Below, piece after piece: positions 1 through 7,563 of a stretch of 24,309 nucleotides of DNA. Numbering within the stretch: position 1 is the first letter of the stretch; each line of letters begins with the position of its first letter. A model generated the notes under the pieces. That model searched no databases and was not told where the DNA came from. It was given only the letters and a program-made list of their open reading frames with translations. Source of the stretch: Chloroflexota bacterium (GTDB taxonomy: Bacteria; Chloroflexota; Dehalococcoidia; SZUA-161); the NCBI GenBank assembly GCA_003229915.1, contig QIGA01000267.1:1-24309 (forward strand). Reading direction: 5' to 3'. The position numbers were made by a program, and so were the translations under genes.

Positions 1-1518
1 ACTAAAAGAGAGGAGGTGGCACTCCTCCGGTAACATTTCTAAATGAGTGAGCAACCACCCTCCGGTAACATTCTTATGTGAGTTGACGCGGCCTGGTGGC
101 AGCTCGAATTCCAAACAGAGCACGCGTCTGGTTGATGGCGTGACCCTGGCGCGGTGGTCGATGCGCCAGCCCACTACCCAGAGGATGTGCTGCGGCGAGC
201 ATACTAGCGGCACGCAATCGCGCCAGTGGCGAGGAATCTTGGCATCGACCATGAAGTCCTGAAGCTTCTTTGGAGTTTCCATTCCCAGGGGCTGGAACCT
301 CTCGCCGCGCTTCCGTCCCCGAACGGTGAGTTCGTCTCCCACGGCATCGAAATCGAGATATGCCTTCAATCTCCCTTTGGCATTATCTATCGGGCGATGA
401 TCCATGATGCTGCTTCTCACCCGCCAGCCGCAAATATCAGTCTCACCGGGAACGTTGAGGCGGTGCTCTCCCTCCAGAGCAGGGAAGGGGCAGGTGATGC
501 CTCCCTCGGCTGTTATCAGGCCATAGTCGTATTCGCCGTGGAAGGTCAGCCTGCGGGGCAGGGACAGACTTTTTCCCACCGGCTTGGTCATGGCCTCAAC
601 AAGGCTCTCAACGTGAACTGACTCGATGCCCTGTGGGTCGCCGAGTAGGCGCCGGAGGACTGAGCGAACAAGATGCCGCTTCAGAGCAGGGTGGAGGTGG
701 GAGAACCTTGTCCGATCGATGGCAATCCCGTCGGGTCGCTCTATCGCCACCGAGCCCCATAGTCGGGACACTTCTTCGTCGATATAGGCCAGGTCGGCAT
801 CAGCAGCTCGGGCTGTGCGGAGGAGCGCCTTCTCGATATCAGCGTTATGTCCTCGTAGCATTGGGATGAGTTGAGAGCGGATCTGGTTGCGCAACTGGTT
901 GGGCAAGCGGTTCGAGGAATCGCTTCGGGGAGAAAGTTCCTGGGCGGAGCAATAGGCCTCAGTCTCCTCTCTCCTGATTTCGAGGAGAGGCCTTGCTATC
1001 CTCAGCTCTGTACCGTCTGGCGAACGCCGGATATTGAGCGGCTGCATGCCGCGAAGCCCGGCGAGTCCGGTTCCGCGTACCAGGTGCATCAAAATGGTCT
1101 CTATCTGGTCATCGGCGGTATGTCCCACCGCTACAGTATCCGTGCCGAGAGAGCGGGCGACATCGGCGAAGAATGCGTATCTCACCTCGCGGGCTGCCTC
1201 CTCTGGAGAGAGGCGGTGCTCTCTTTGGTAGGCTTTCACCTCACGCCTCTCGATTGTCGCTGGGATCCCCAGTTCACGTGCCACCAGGGAGACGTACTCG
1301 GCGTCTGAATCTGATTCAACACCTCGCAACAGGTGATTAAGATGGGCGATATGGAGCTTTATGCCCAAGGTGCGCCTGAGGCTAGCCACGACGTGGAGCA
1401 GGCACACTGAGTCGGGCCCCCCGGAGACTCCCACTACCAGGAGCTCATTCGCTCTGATCAGGTCATGCTCTCGGATGAACCGCAGAACCCTCCTCGGCAG
1501 CGGCTGCTGGCGACTCAT
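1..1518 (-). CDS. tilS: tRNA(Ile)-lysidine synthase TilS (3' end beyond window)
   Basis: TilS uses ATP and lysine to convert C34 of the CAU-anticodon tRNA-Ile to lysidine, so that the tRNA reads AUA and is charged with isoleucine. The frame is open from ATG at 1518 to the window edge (506 codons, no stop seen). The N-terminal PP-loop motif SGGPDS is at residues 32-37. It is followed by AHLNHLLRG and the GHTADDQIET block typical of the N-type ATP pyrophosphatase domain. The C-terminal TilS domain is present (RGRKRGERFQPLGM, KLQDFMVDAKIPRHWRD, VVGWRIDHRAKVTP). The ATG overlaps the stop of the upstream phosphatase gene as ATGA, which suggests translational coupling. The last ~34 codons match nothing I know in the family and contain the direct repeats at 25-86, so the native C terminus may have been replaced by insertion-sequence DNA. 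Confidence 0.93.
   Translation of the reverse strand, partial: MSRQQPLPRRVLRFIREHDLIRANELLVVGVSGGPDSVCLLHVVASLRRTLGIKLHIAHLNHLLRGVESDSDAEYVSLVARELGIPATIERREVKAYQREHRLSPEEAAREVRYAFFADVARSLGTDTVAVGHTADDQIETILMHLVRGTGLAGLRGMQPLNIRRSPDGTELRIARPLLEIRREETEAYCSAQELSPRSDSSNRLPNQLRNQIRSQLIPMLRGHNADIEKALLRTARAADADLAYIDEEVSRLWGSVAIERPDGIAIDRTRFSHLHPALKRHLVRSVLRRLLGDPQGIESVHVESLVEAMTKPVGKSLSLPRRLTFHGEYDYGLITAEGGITCPFPALEGEHRLNVPGETDICGWRVRSSIMDHRPIDNAKGRLKAYLDFDAVGDELTVRGRKRGERFQPLGMETPKKLQDFMVDAKIPRHWRDCVPLVCSPQHILWVVGWRIDHRARVTPSTRRVLCLEFELPPGRVNSHKNVTGGWLLTHLEMLPEECHLLSFS
25..86. repeat. Two direct repeats resembling an IS21-type transposon end
   Basis: Two copies of a ~26-base unit lie 35 bases apart, at 25-50 and 60-86. 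Both begin CTCCGGTAACATT and then diverge slightly (TCTAAATGAGTGA versus CTTATGTGAGTTGA). Multiple short direct repeats near each end are a known feature of IS21-family elements, where they act as transposase binding sites, and the GGTAACATTTCT core resembles such ends from memory. The repeats sit just past the conserved C terminus of TilS, whose family match fades near position 103. I infer that an IS inserted at the tilS 3' end, with its body to the left of the window. No transposase gene is visible, so a simple local repeat remains possible. Confidence 0.45.
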
Positions 1519-2159
1519 TGGCCCCCTTCTCTCAGGTGGCAGGTATCGTTCAGCGATACGAGCACCGTCCTCGATGGATTGAGGTCCAGGGTACACATCG
1601 AGGCCAAATCCAGCCTCATTCTTCTACATTCTGAGAGGTCCAGCCCGAGCGCCTTGCAAACAATGGAGAGTATAGGGAAGAAGTGAGTGACCGCGATCAC
1701 CACTCCTTTCCTTGCTGCCTTCCCCCTGGTTTCCTTCGGGCGTTGCCTCTCAATGATCTCCTCGATGGCTGCCCAGACCTGATCCTGGAGTTCAGGAAGC
1801 GTGCAACCCCCGGGAGGTCTTATTGAAGTGCAATCCCTTATCCATTTGTCCAGAAAATCACCGTATTGGGTTGCCATCTCCTGGTAAGTCAGGCCATCCA
1901 CCTCTCCAGCGTCGAGTTCCCTTAGGCCGAAGAGGGTTACTATCTCAACCGGGTGATGACGGCCTATGGCGTGGGCTGTATCCCGGGCTCTCTTCAAAGG
2001 ACTGGTGTAAATGGCCTCCACTCTCTGGTTCTTGAGTGCTTGAGCCAGGGCTTCCGCCTGTCTTCTGCCTGTTTCATTCAGTTCCAGGTCGCTAATCCCC
2101 TGTATTCGCCGCAGCCTATTCCAGTCGGTTTCCCCGTGCCTGACCAGGATGAGTCTCAT
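1515..2159 (-). CDS. Histidine phosphatase (phosphoglycerate mutase-like, GpmB/CobC type)
   Basis: The 214-residue protein opens with LILVRHGETDWN, whose H8 is the phospho-accepting histidine of this superfamily. It also has the SPLKRARDTA arginine motif and a second histidine in the AVTHFFPI segment. These support a soluble phosphatase acting on a small phosphorylated molecule. The substrate is unknown; cofactor-independent mutase-like, alpha-ribazole phosphatase and generic sugar-phosphate activities are all possible. The frame extends upstream to 2243, but the conserved start and an AGGAG Shine-Dalgarno 8 bases before ATG 2159 fix the start there. Its ATG overlaps the stop of the M48 protease gene (ATGA), and its own stop overlaps the tilS ATG the same way, so the three genes are probably translated in series. 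Confidence 0.88.
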   Translation of the reverse strand: MRLILVRHGETDWNRLRRIQGISDLELNETGRRQAEALAQALKNQRVEAIYTSPLKRARDTAHAIGRHHPVEIVTLFGLRELDAGEVDGLTYQEMATQYGDFLDKWIRDCTSIRPPGGCTLPELQDQVWAAIEEIIERQRPKETRGKAARKGVVIAVTHFFPILSIVCKALGLDLSECRRMRLDLASMCTLDLNPSRTVLVSLNDTCHLREGGQ

Positions 2160-3283
2160 CGGTGCTCCTCTCTTCGATAGCTTCGAGCCAGTTCCAGTCG
2201 CCTGTAATATGGTGGATGGTCGTAGAACATAATCTCCGCCCATCTGCCGGGTCGGGACTCAGCCAGGTTTTGATCGGTGAGCTTGGTGAGCATGGTGGCG
2301 AATGCCTCAGGGTTGTCGGTGGTGACGAGGGCGTAGTTGTCTGCGGCTGTCTCCAGCCGTCGGCTGTAGGCGTTATCCAGGGGGGCAAGGATGATGACCA
2401 AGGCAGCCAAAACCAGTGCCAGCAGAGGGAACGCTGCCACATCGGAGATGCCATTGAAATCCAATCTGGGCACTGCCCAATTGAGCGTCAGGTTTACGAA
2501 GTAGAATCCTAGAAGCATCAGCGCTGCCTGAGCCACGATAAGCCTGGCTATGTCTCTGTGGCGTTGATGGCCGAGTTCGTGAGCCATGATCACCTCGATC
2601 TCCTCCGGGGTGTAGTGCAAGAGCAGGGTGTCGCTGATGGCTATGCGTCTGGTGTTGCCCCAGCCCATCAGCATGGCATTGCCGGTTGAGGTTTTGCTGC
2701 TGAAACCTATCTGGAAAACATCCTTTACCCTGGTCTGGCAACGTTCTGCCAGGCTGAGCAGCCTCTGTTGTAGTTCGGCGTTATTGATCGGTTCCAGCTT
2801 GAAAAAAAGGGGCAGGATCAGTACCGGGGCCAGCTTGGTCATGACCACACTCAGCAATGCCACGAAGGCGAAAGCCAGCAGCCACCATGTCTGAGGGAAT
2901 GCCTCGAGAAACAAATAGATGACTACCACCAGGCTCGTGCCCAGAGCTAGCCCCAGCATCAGCTCCTTCGCCTGATCAGCCAACCATGATCTCCAGCTTT
3001 GGTGTGACAGGCCGTAACGATGGGGTAAGACGTAGCCGCGATAAACGCTGAACGGTGCTGAGATAATGCCGTAGCTCAGCATCAGGATCAGGAAGTAGAG
3101 GGCAACCCTCGCCTCCTGGGGGAATTCCAGGACATTTCTCAGCCCCGCTGAGAGCCCGCTGAGCAACACGGTGAGCAGGAAAACAGCTCCCAGTGCCAAT
3201 TCGAGCAAAAGGAGGCGCCTCGTCAGCTTGGTGTACTCTCGCGCCTGTTCCTGTCTGTGTGGGTTTAATGCTTGCTCTGGCAT
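2156..3283 (-). CDS. Membrane-bound M48 (Ste24/HtpX-like) zinc metalloprotease
   Basis: The protein has 375 residues. The zinc motif HELGH is at 235-239, and the downstream glutamate ligand lies in ETAAD at 311-315, the EXXXD element of M48 peptidases. Hydrophobic segments near 24-46, 60-80, 109-128, 133-150, 250-268 and 283-300 make it a multi-pass inner-membrane protein. The conserved SSKTSTGNAMLMGWG stretch (195-209) and a Ste24-like N-terminal membrane region favour the CAAX-protease subfamily (M48A) over HtpX. In bacteria such proteins are usually linked to membrane-protein quality control; no CAAX substrate is implied. It starts 10 bases after the DUF2344 gene stop and ends in an ATGA overlap with the phosphatase gene. 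Confidence 0.9.
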   Translation of the reverse strand: MPEQALNPHRQEQAREYTKLTRRLLLLELALGAVFLLTVLLSGLSAGLRNVLEFPQEARVALYFLILMLSYGIISAPFSVYRGYVLPHRYGLSHQSWRSWLADQAKELMLGLALGTSLVVVIYLFLEAFPQTWWLLAFAFVALLSVVMTKLAPVLILPLFFKLEPINNAELQQRLLSLAERCQTRVKDVFQIGFSSKTSTGNAMLMGWGNTRRIAISDTLLLHYTPEEIEVIMAHELGHQRHRDIARLIVAQAALMLLGFYFVNLTLNWAVPRLDFNGISDVAAFPLLALVLAALVIILAPLDNAYSRRLETAADNYALVTTDNPEAFATMLTKLTDQNLAESRPGRWAEIMFYDHPPYYRRLELARSYRREEHR

Positions 3284-3293
3284 CTCAGTAGGT

Positions 3294-3962
3294 CTACCGA
3301 CTGGGGGCGTATTTACTCTGCTGGGACAGGATCAGTTCGGTGCGATGGATGGATTTGGGGGGGCTGGCAAAGCCTAGCGCTGAGGTCACCTGCTCTGGCC
3401 TGCCTGTACCTCTGCTGTCACAGCGCAATCGCATTCCCAGAGTACACTCATGGGAGTCACAGTCCAGCAGCCAGATGCTCTCAATCAGGCTGCGGAGATC
3501 GTACTTGCGAATCTCCTTATCACGGGCGTGCTGCCAGGGTAATACATCCTTTGCCAGCAAAGAGCGCAGTGAAGCCTCCGCTTCCTCTGGCCTTTTGTCG
3601 GTCTCTACGCAAACCTTGTATTCAGCGTAAAGCACCTGGGATTGGAGCGAGGGCAACCCTAGACCCATCTCCACCACTTCGGAGATATCCACGCCTGGAG
3701 GCAATTGTTTGTCTACAGTCATAAGAAAGAAGTGCGGCGAGACCCGACGTTCGAGGAAGACATCCATAAGCTCTCCGCTACTGGTCACTCCAATGGCTAA
3801 AGGTGCTGCGAGCGATAGCCTGGGATGGGGGCTGAATCCTTTGGAATACGCAAGTGGTATGTCAGCCCTACGCAGCGCTCGTTGCCAAAGGCGCATCATG
3901 TCCAGGTGTGAGATGTACTTTATCTCTTCGCCCTTACTGAAAGTCAGGCGCAAGCGCTGCAT
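3294..3962 (-). CDS. DUF2344 / TIGR03936 radical-SAM-linked protein, stand-alone
   Basis: The 222-residue protein starts MQRLRLTFSKGEEIKYISHLDMM and continues with ALRRADIPLAYSKGFSPHPR, the signature of DUF2344 (TIGR03936). This domain is usually fused to, or encoded beside, a B12-binding radical SAM protein and often RNase G. Here no such partner lies next to it; the only radical SAM enzyme nearby is MtaB, two genes upstream. The molecular function of the family is not established, and a link to RNA modification or binding is only a guess from context. AAAGGAGT, provided by the end of the preceding gene, precedes the ATG, which lies 2 bases after that gene's TAG. Confidence 0.85.
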   Translation of the reverse strand: MQRLRLTFSKGEEIKYISHLDMMRLWQRALRRADIPLAYSKGFSPHPRLSLAAPLAIGVTSSGELMDVFLERRVSPHFFLMTVDKQLPPGVDISEVVEMGLGLPSLQSQVLYAEYKVCVETDKRPEEAEASLRSLLAKDVLPWQHARDKEIRKYDLRSLIESIWLLDCDSHECTLGMRLRCDSRGTGRPEQVTSALGFASPPKSIHRTELILSQQSKYAPSR

Positions 3963-3964
3963 CT

Positions 3965-5221
3965 CTACTCCTTTGTTACCAGGATTTTCTCGATCTTTAC
4001 TCCCCTCATTTCAGTTACCACCATCTTCAAGTCGTGGTGTTTCAGTTGCTCTCCCTCTTTGGGTATGTGGCCGAGCACGCTCAAGACAAAGCCGGCTACA
4101 GTTTCATACTCGCCTTCCGGCAAACCAAGCTCCAACTGCTCGTTGGCGTCATCGAGCCTCATCCCGCCATCGATCTGGAAGCTGTTCTCGCCGATGGTCT
4201 CGAAGCTTTTCCTTCCCTTGGCTAGCTCGTCTCCAAACTCCCCCACGATTTCCTCCAGCAATTGCTCCATAGTCACCAGGCCGGCAGTGCCGCCGAATTC
4301 ATCGACGACCATGGCTGTCTGCCCACGGGACTCCTGTAGCTCGGCGAACAGTTCAGCGATGAGTTTGCTTTCGGGCACGAAATACGCTGGCCGCGCCAGT
4401 TTGTCAATGGGGCTGTCTTGTTGGGTAGTCCCTTTCGCTTGGGCCATGAGCACGTCTTTAATCCACAGGATGCCAACCACGTTGTCAATGGTATCTTCGT
4501 AGACCGGGAAACGCGAATGGGGATACTCTGCGTAGATGTCGAAGAACTCGGAGAGCTTGGTTCCTTTCTCCATCCAGCGTATGTCCGGGCGGGGGGTCAT
4601 CACCTCGACAACTTGATGGTCGCCGAAGCGAAACACTCTCTCCAGCATCGCGGCCTCAGCTTCCACCAAAGTTCCCTCCTCCACCCCCACGGAGACGGCA
4701 GTGCGGATCTCGTCCTCGCTTACCAGTGTCTGCGGTTCCGGGTAGGCTCCTACCATCCGAGCCAGCTTGTCGGCTATCCAGACGAATATCGATGCTACGG
4801 GCAGTAGAACCCATATCAATATCCTCATCGGTGTGGCATAGAACAGGGCCATTCGCTCTCCATATCTGGTGGCTACGGTCTTGGGGAAGACCTCGCCGAA
4901 GATAAGCAGCAGTATGGTTACTCCTGCTGTAGCTACAAGTACCGCTTGTCCTTCAGCCAGCACCGACGCCACTATGACTGTAGCCAGGACGGCGGCAGCG
5001 GTGTTCACCAGGTTGTTGCCCAGGAGGATGGTAGCTAGCAACCGCTCGGGCTTCTCTGTCATCGCAGCTACCTGCTTGGCAGCGCCACCCTCGGTGTTCG
5101 CCAGATGCCTCAGCCGCAGCTTCTGCAGCGAGACAAACGCCACCTCCGAGCTGGAGAAAAAGCCGGAAAGTAGCAGGCACAGAAAAAACAGCACCAGGTA
5201 CACTACCTCAACATTGCCCAT
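3965..5221 (-). CDS. CNNM/CBS-domain membrane protein (CorC/HlyC family)
   Basis: The protein has 418 residues. An N-terminal CNNM (DUF21) membrane domain spans about 1-190 and opens with a hydrophobic helix followed by SGFFSSSEVAF, with further helices around 65-160. A CBS pair follows at about 205-325, beginning near MTPRPDIRWM. A C-terminal CorC_HlyC domain (about 335-418) includes the GGMRLDDANEQL segment and GEYETVAGFVLSVLG. Members are historically called hemolysin C or CorC; several mediate Mg2+ or Co2+ efflux with ATP-binding CBS domains, so divalent-cation export is the likeliest role. Shine-Dalgarno AAGGGGG lies 7 bases before the ATG. The gene is 19 bases downstream of mtaB in the same operon. 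Confidence 0.92.
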   Translation of the reverse strand: MGNVEVVYLVLFFLCLLLSGFFSSSEVAFVSLQKLRLRHLANTEGGAAKQVAAMTEKPERLLATILLGNNLVNTAAAVLATVIVASVLAEGQAVLVATAGVTILLLIFGEVFPKTVATRYGERMALFYATPMRILIWVLLPVASIFVWIADKLARMVGAYPEPQTLVSEDEIRTAVSVGVEEGTLVEAEAAMLERVFRFGDHQVVEVMTPRPDIRWMEKGTKLSEFFDIYAEYPHSRFPVYEDTIDNVVGILWIKDVLMAQAKGTTQQDSPIDKLARPAYFVPESKLIAELFAELQESRGQTAMVVDEFGGTAGLVTMEQLLEEIVGEFGDELAKGRKSFETIGENSFQIDGGMRLDDANEQLELGLPEGEYETVAGFVLSVLGHIPKEGEQLKHHDLKMVVTEMRGVKIEKILVTKE

Positions 5222-5240
5222 GGCATAACCCCCTTGCCCC

Positions 5241-6539
5241 TCAAGAATCGAGTCTTCGGGCTGTCAATTTCCCCCAGAAACCATCATTTGTAAGAGCGAC
5301 AAGATCGGTCGCTAGTAACTCGTTGGTTAACGGCTCATGGCTTGAGAGGAGTACCCTGAGGTAGTTGTCGGTGAGCCCAAACCACATCCCATCCTTTTGC
5401 CTCTCCCACAAAACATCCATGTTTTGGCCCAGAAAACGTTCTCGAAAGCGCTGGCTGCTCCTATCCGCCAAGTCAAGCATGAGATGGATGCGTCGCTTTT
5501 TCTCTCTGTCTTCGACACTATTTCCCAGCCGTGTTGCCCTGGTACCGGGTCGTGCTGAGTAGGGGAATATATGGAGGTTGGCGAATCCCATATGCTGGCA
5601 GAAGTGGTAGCTATCGCTGAATTCCCCGTCGCTCTCGCCGGGGAAACCGACCATGACGTCAGTGGTCAAGGCCAGGTTCGGTATAGCCTCTCGGGCCAGC
5701 GATACCGCCCGCTGGTAGTCGGCGGTGGAATAAGTGCGGCCCATTCGTCCAAGCACAGAGTCACTGCCGCTCTGTAGAGGAAGATGAATGTGCGGGCAGA
5801 GGCGACTGTCCTCCCAGAGTCGTAGGAGGTCGGGGGTAAGGGCAGAAGGCTCGAGCGATGAAAGCCGCAATCGTTGTATACCACATTCCGCGAGGATGCG
5901 AGCGATCAATCCATTGAGGCCCCCATCTTGCCCATAGCACCCGATTCTGGTACCGGTCAGGATCACCTCTTTATTACCCTCAGTCACCCTGGCCTTGACC
6001 TCGGCGACAATCTCTTCCTCTGGCCAGCTCCTCTCGGGGCCTCGCACTCGGGGTACGATGCAAAATGAGCAAGGTTGGCTGCAACCTTCCTGAATTCTAA
6101 CCAGGGCACGGGTGCGAAAGGGCGGTCTCTGTGGTCCACTACGATGCCTGCGGATTCTATGTCCGTTAGCTTTGTCGCCGACTATGTCTACAATCCTCTC
6201 CTTGTCGTGGCTGCCAACGATCAGTCCCACACCCTCGATGTTGCTGAGGTCCGCTTGCGCTCGCTCCGCATAGCAGCCAGTGGCCACGATCAGGGAACGA
6301 GGACTGCGTCGGTGTACCGTCCGCAGCAACTTGCGGCACTTGTGGTCGGCGATGTGGGTTACCGTGCATGTATTAAGCAGGTAGACATCAGCAGCATCGG
6401 TGGGAGCAACTACCTGGTAACCTGCGTCGAGGAACTTCCGAGCCAGTGAATCCGTCTCTGCCTGATTAAGCTTGCAGCCCACAGTCTGGAGAGCTATTGT
6501 CCTCAGACCAGACCACCCCTCCTCAACTGTCAACTTCAT
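5241..6539 (-). CDS. mtaB: tRNA t6A37 methylthiotransferase MtaB (MiaB-like radical SAM)
   Basis: MtaB converts t6A37 to ms2t6A in tRNAs reading ANN codons, using two 4Fe-4S clusters and SAM. The first-cluster cysteines of the methylthiotransferase domain are at 22, 58 and 89 (GCKLNQ, NTCTV, GCYAE). The radical SAM cysteines are in EGCSQPCSFC at 153, 157 and 160, followed by PRVRGPERS. GCKLNQAE, rather than GCQMN, points to MtaB rather than MiaB. The C-terminal ~60 residues look like a TRAM domain. The frame opens upstream to 6611, but a promoter at 6576-6605 lies inside that extension, so I start at ATG 6539. The GGAGG there is only 2 bases from the ATG; TTG at 6533 would have better spacing (8) and is a real alternative. 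Confidence 0.93.
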   Translation of the reverse strand: MKLTVEEGWSGLRTIALQTVGCKLNQAETDSLARKFLDAGYQVVAPTDAADVYLLNTCTVTHIADHKCRKLLRTVHRRSPRSLIVATGCYAERAQADLSNIEGVGLIVGSHDKERIVDIVGDKANGHRIRRHRSGPQRPPFRTRALVRIQEGCSQPCSFCIVPRVRGPERSWPEEEIVAEVKARVTEGNKEVILTGTRIGCYGQDGGLNGLIARILAECGIQRLRLSSLEPSALTPDLLRLWEDSRLCPHIHLPLQSGSDSVLGRMGRTYSTADYQRAVSLAREAIPNLALTTDVMVGFPGESDGEFSDSYHFCQHMGFANLHIFPYSARPGTRATRLGNSVEDREKKRRIHLMLDLADRSSQRFRERFLGQNMDVLWERQKDGMWFGLTDNYLRVLLSSHEPLTNELLATDLVALTNDGFWGKLTARRLDS

Positions 6540-6575
6540 TTCCTCCGGACAATGGCTAACGTAGGTCAGGTTAAG

Positions 6576-6605
6576 ATTATATGTTGCTCCATCCAGCCAA
6601 GTCAA
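6576..6605 (-). promoter_or_regulatory. Promoter of the mtaB-tilS operon
   Basis: On the minus strand, -35 TTGACT (6605-6600) and -10 TATAAT (6581-6576) are separated by 18 bases. This predicts a start near 6569 and a leader of about 30 bases before mtaB. It also shows that the longer open frame beginning at 6611 cannot be fully translated from this transcript. All six minus-strand genes down to tilS are packed behind it with no visible terminator. Confidence 0.7.
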
Positions 6606-6697
6606 GCTCACTGCGAACCCTAATCCGTGAGTCCAGGTTCAAAAAGCCCACCTGCCAGGTGAATTCTCAAAGTTAACCGCAAGCTCATCGTAATTCC

Positions 6698-6716
6698 CCT
6701 CTCCTGGTGGGAGAGG
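6698..6716. repeat. Small palindrome of REP-like type
   Basis: CCTCTCC (6698-6704) and GGAGAGG (6710-6716) form a 7-bp stem with a 5-base loop, flanked by AATTCCC and ATTAAGG. The 'cctctcc...ggagagg' palindrome followed by 'attaagg' resembles a widespread intergenic repeat family seen in many bacterial genomes (from memory). It sits between the two divergent promoters at 6576-6605 and 6746-6774. A smaller palindrome, CACCTG-C-CAGGTG, lies just to its left, around 6649-6661. Confidence 0.5.
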
Positions 6717-6745
6717 ATTAAGGAAAGCTGTGGTACCACTAGGTC

Positions 6746-6774
6746 TTGGTTGGTGGGATTCGTTGGGATATAAT
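6746..6774 (+). promoter_or_regulatory. Promoter of the transglutaminase-fold gene
   Basis: -35 TTGGTT (6746-6751) and a perfect -10 TATAAT (6769-6774) are separated by 17 bases. The predicted start is near 6781, giving a very short leader that carries the Shine-Dalgarno AAGGAGG (6785-6791), 6 bases before the ATG. The -35 matches consensus only in its first three bases. Confidence 0.55.
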
Positions 6775-6797
6775 AGGTTCAAACAAGGAGGCATCCT

Positions 6798-7481
6798 ATG
6801 TCTGAAATGGAAAGGTATTTGAATTGCACAGAGATTATCGATTGTGATACAAAATCTGTTAAAGACAAGGCTCAAGAGTTAACCAAGGGGCGGCAAACCG
6901 ACAGGGAGAGGGCTGTAGCCCTTTACTATTTTGTAAGGGATGAGATAAGACACAACGCTTACGCCCCACTCTACGACCCTGGGCTCTACAAGGCAAGCGC
7001 AGTCCTCGAAGCAGGCAACGGTTTTTGTCAGCAGAAATCAGTCCTTCTCGTCGCATTAGCACGAGCCGTAGGAATCCCTGCCCGTCTTGGATTCGTTGAC
7101 GTGCATGACCATCTTCTGTCAGACAGCTTTCGGAGAATGATAGGCGGAGTCAACACGTTTCCGTTTCATGGATTTGCCGAGTTATATATTGATGGCAGGT
7201 GGATTCACGCAAGTCCAGCCTATGACTTGAAAACTTGCTGCAGGAAGCGGTTCGTCCCTGTAGACTTTGATGGTATAAACCATGCCAAAGACTCACCCTA
7301 CGACCAGGATGGCAAACCACATATCGAGCATCTCAAATACCACGGCCCCTACGAAGATTTTCCTTGGGACGAGATATCAAACTACTATAAAGAGTGGGCA
7401 GCACTGTTGGGAATAGACTGGGATAAGCTAAAGAACGCGGGGGAACAAGTGCGGCAAAGTAAGTCATGGGGCCAAACGTAG
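6798..7481 (+). CDS. Transglutaminase-fold (cysteine protease-like) protein
   Basis: The 227-residue protein has a transglutaminase-like core. Cysteine C77 lies in GNGFCQQKS at the start of a helix with KSVLLVALARAVGIPAR. Histidine H124 lies in FHGFAELYIDGRW and aspartate D143 in SPAYD, giving the Cys-His-Asp triad in the usual order and spacing. No signal peptide or membrane helix is seen, so it is probably cytoplasmic. Bacterial members cleave or crosslink peptides or act as amidases; the substrate here is unknown. Shine-Dalgarno AAGGAGG is ideally placed. The gene stands alone: mtaB diverges from it and hsp20 converges on it. Its DNA looks somewhat more AT-rich than its neighbours', which could mean transfer but was not measured. 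Confidence 0.85.
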   Translation: MSEMERYLNCTEIIDCDTKSVKDKAQELTKGRQTDRERAVALYYFVRDEIRHNAYAPLYDPGLYKASAVLEAGNGFCQQKSVLLVALARAVGIPARLGFVDVHDHLLSDSFRRMIGGVNTFPFHGFAELYIDGRWIHASPAYDLKTCCRKRFVPVDFDGINHAKDSPYDQDGKPHIEHLKYHGPYEDFPWDEISNYYKEWAALLGIDWDKLKNAGEQVRQSKSWGQT

Positions 7482-7563
7482 TGATCCCAAGGCGATGGAG
7501 CCTTGTGCCAGAGCACGGTGCCCCGGAAAGTATTGGCCCCCTTCCTAAATGTAAGGGTTTGTA

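Noticed and set aside
47..1308. Several plus-strand open frames over the first 1.3 kb.
   Set aside because: They are antisense to the clearly conserved tilS frame and match no family.
7488..7505. Hairpin CAAGGC-N6-GCCTTG after the transglutaminase gene as a terminator.
   Set aside because: The stem is short and no T-run follows.
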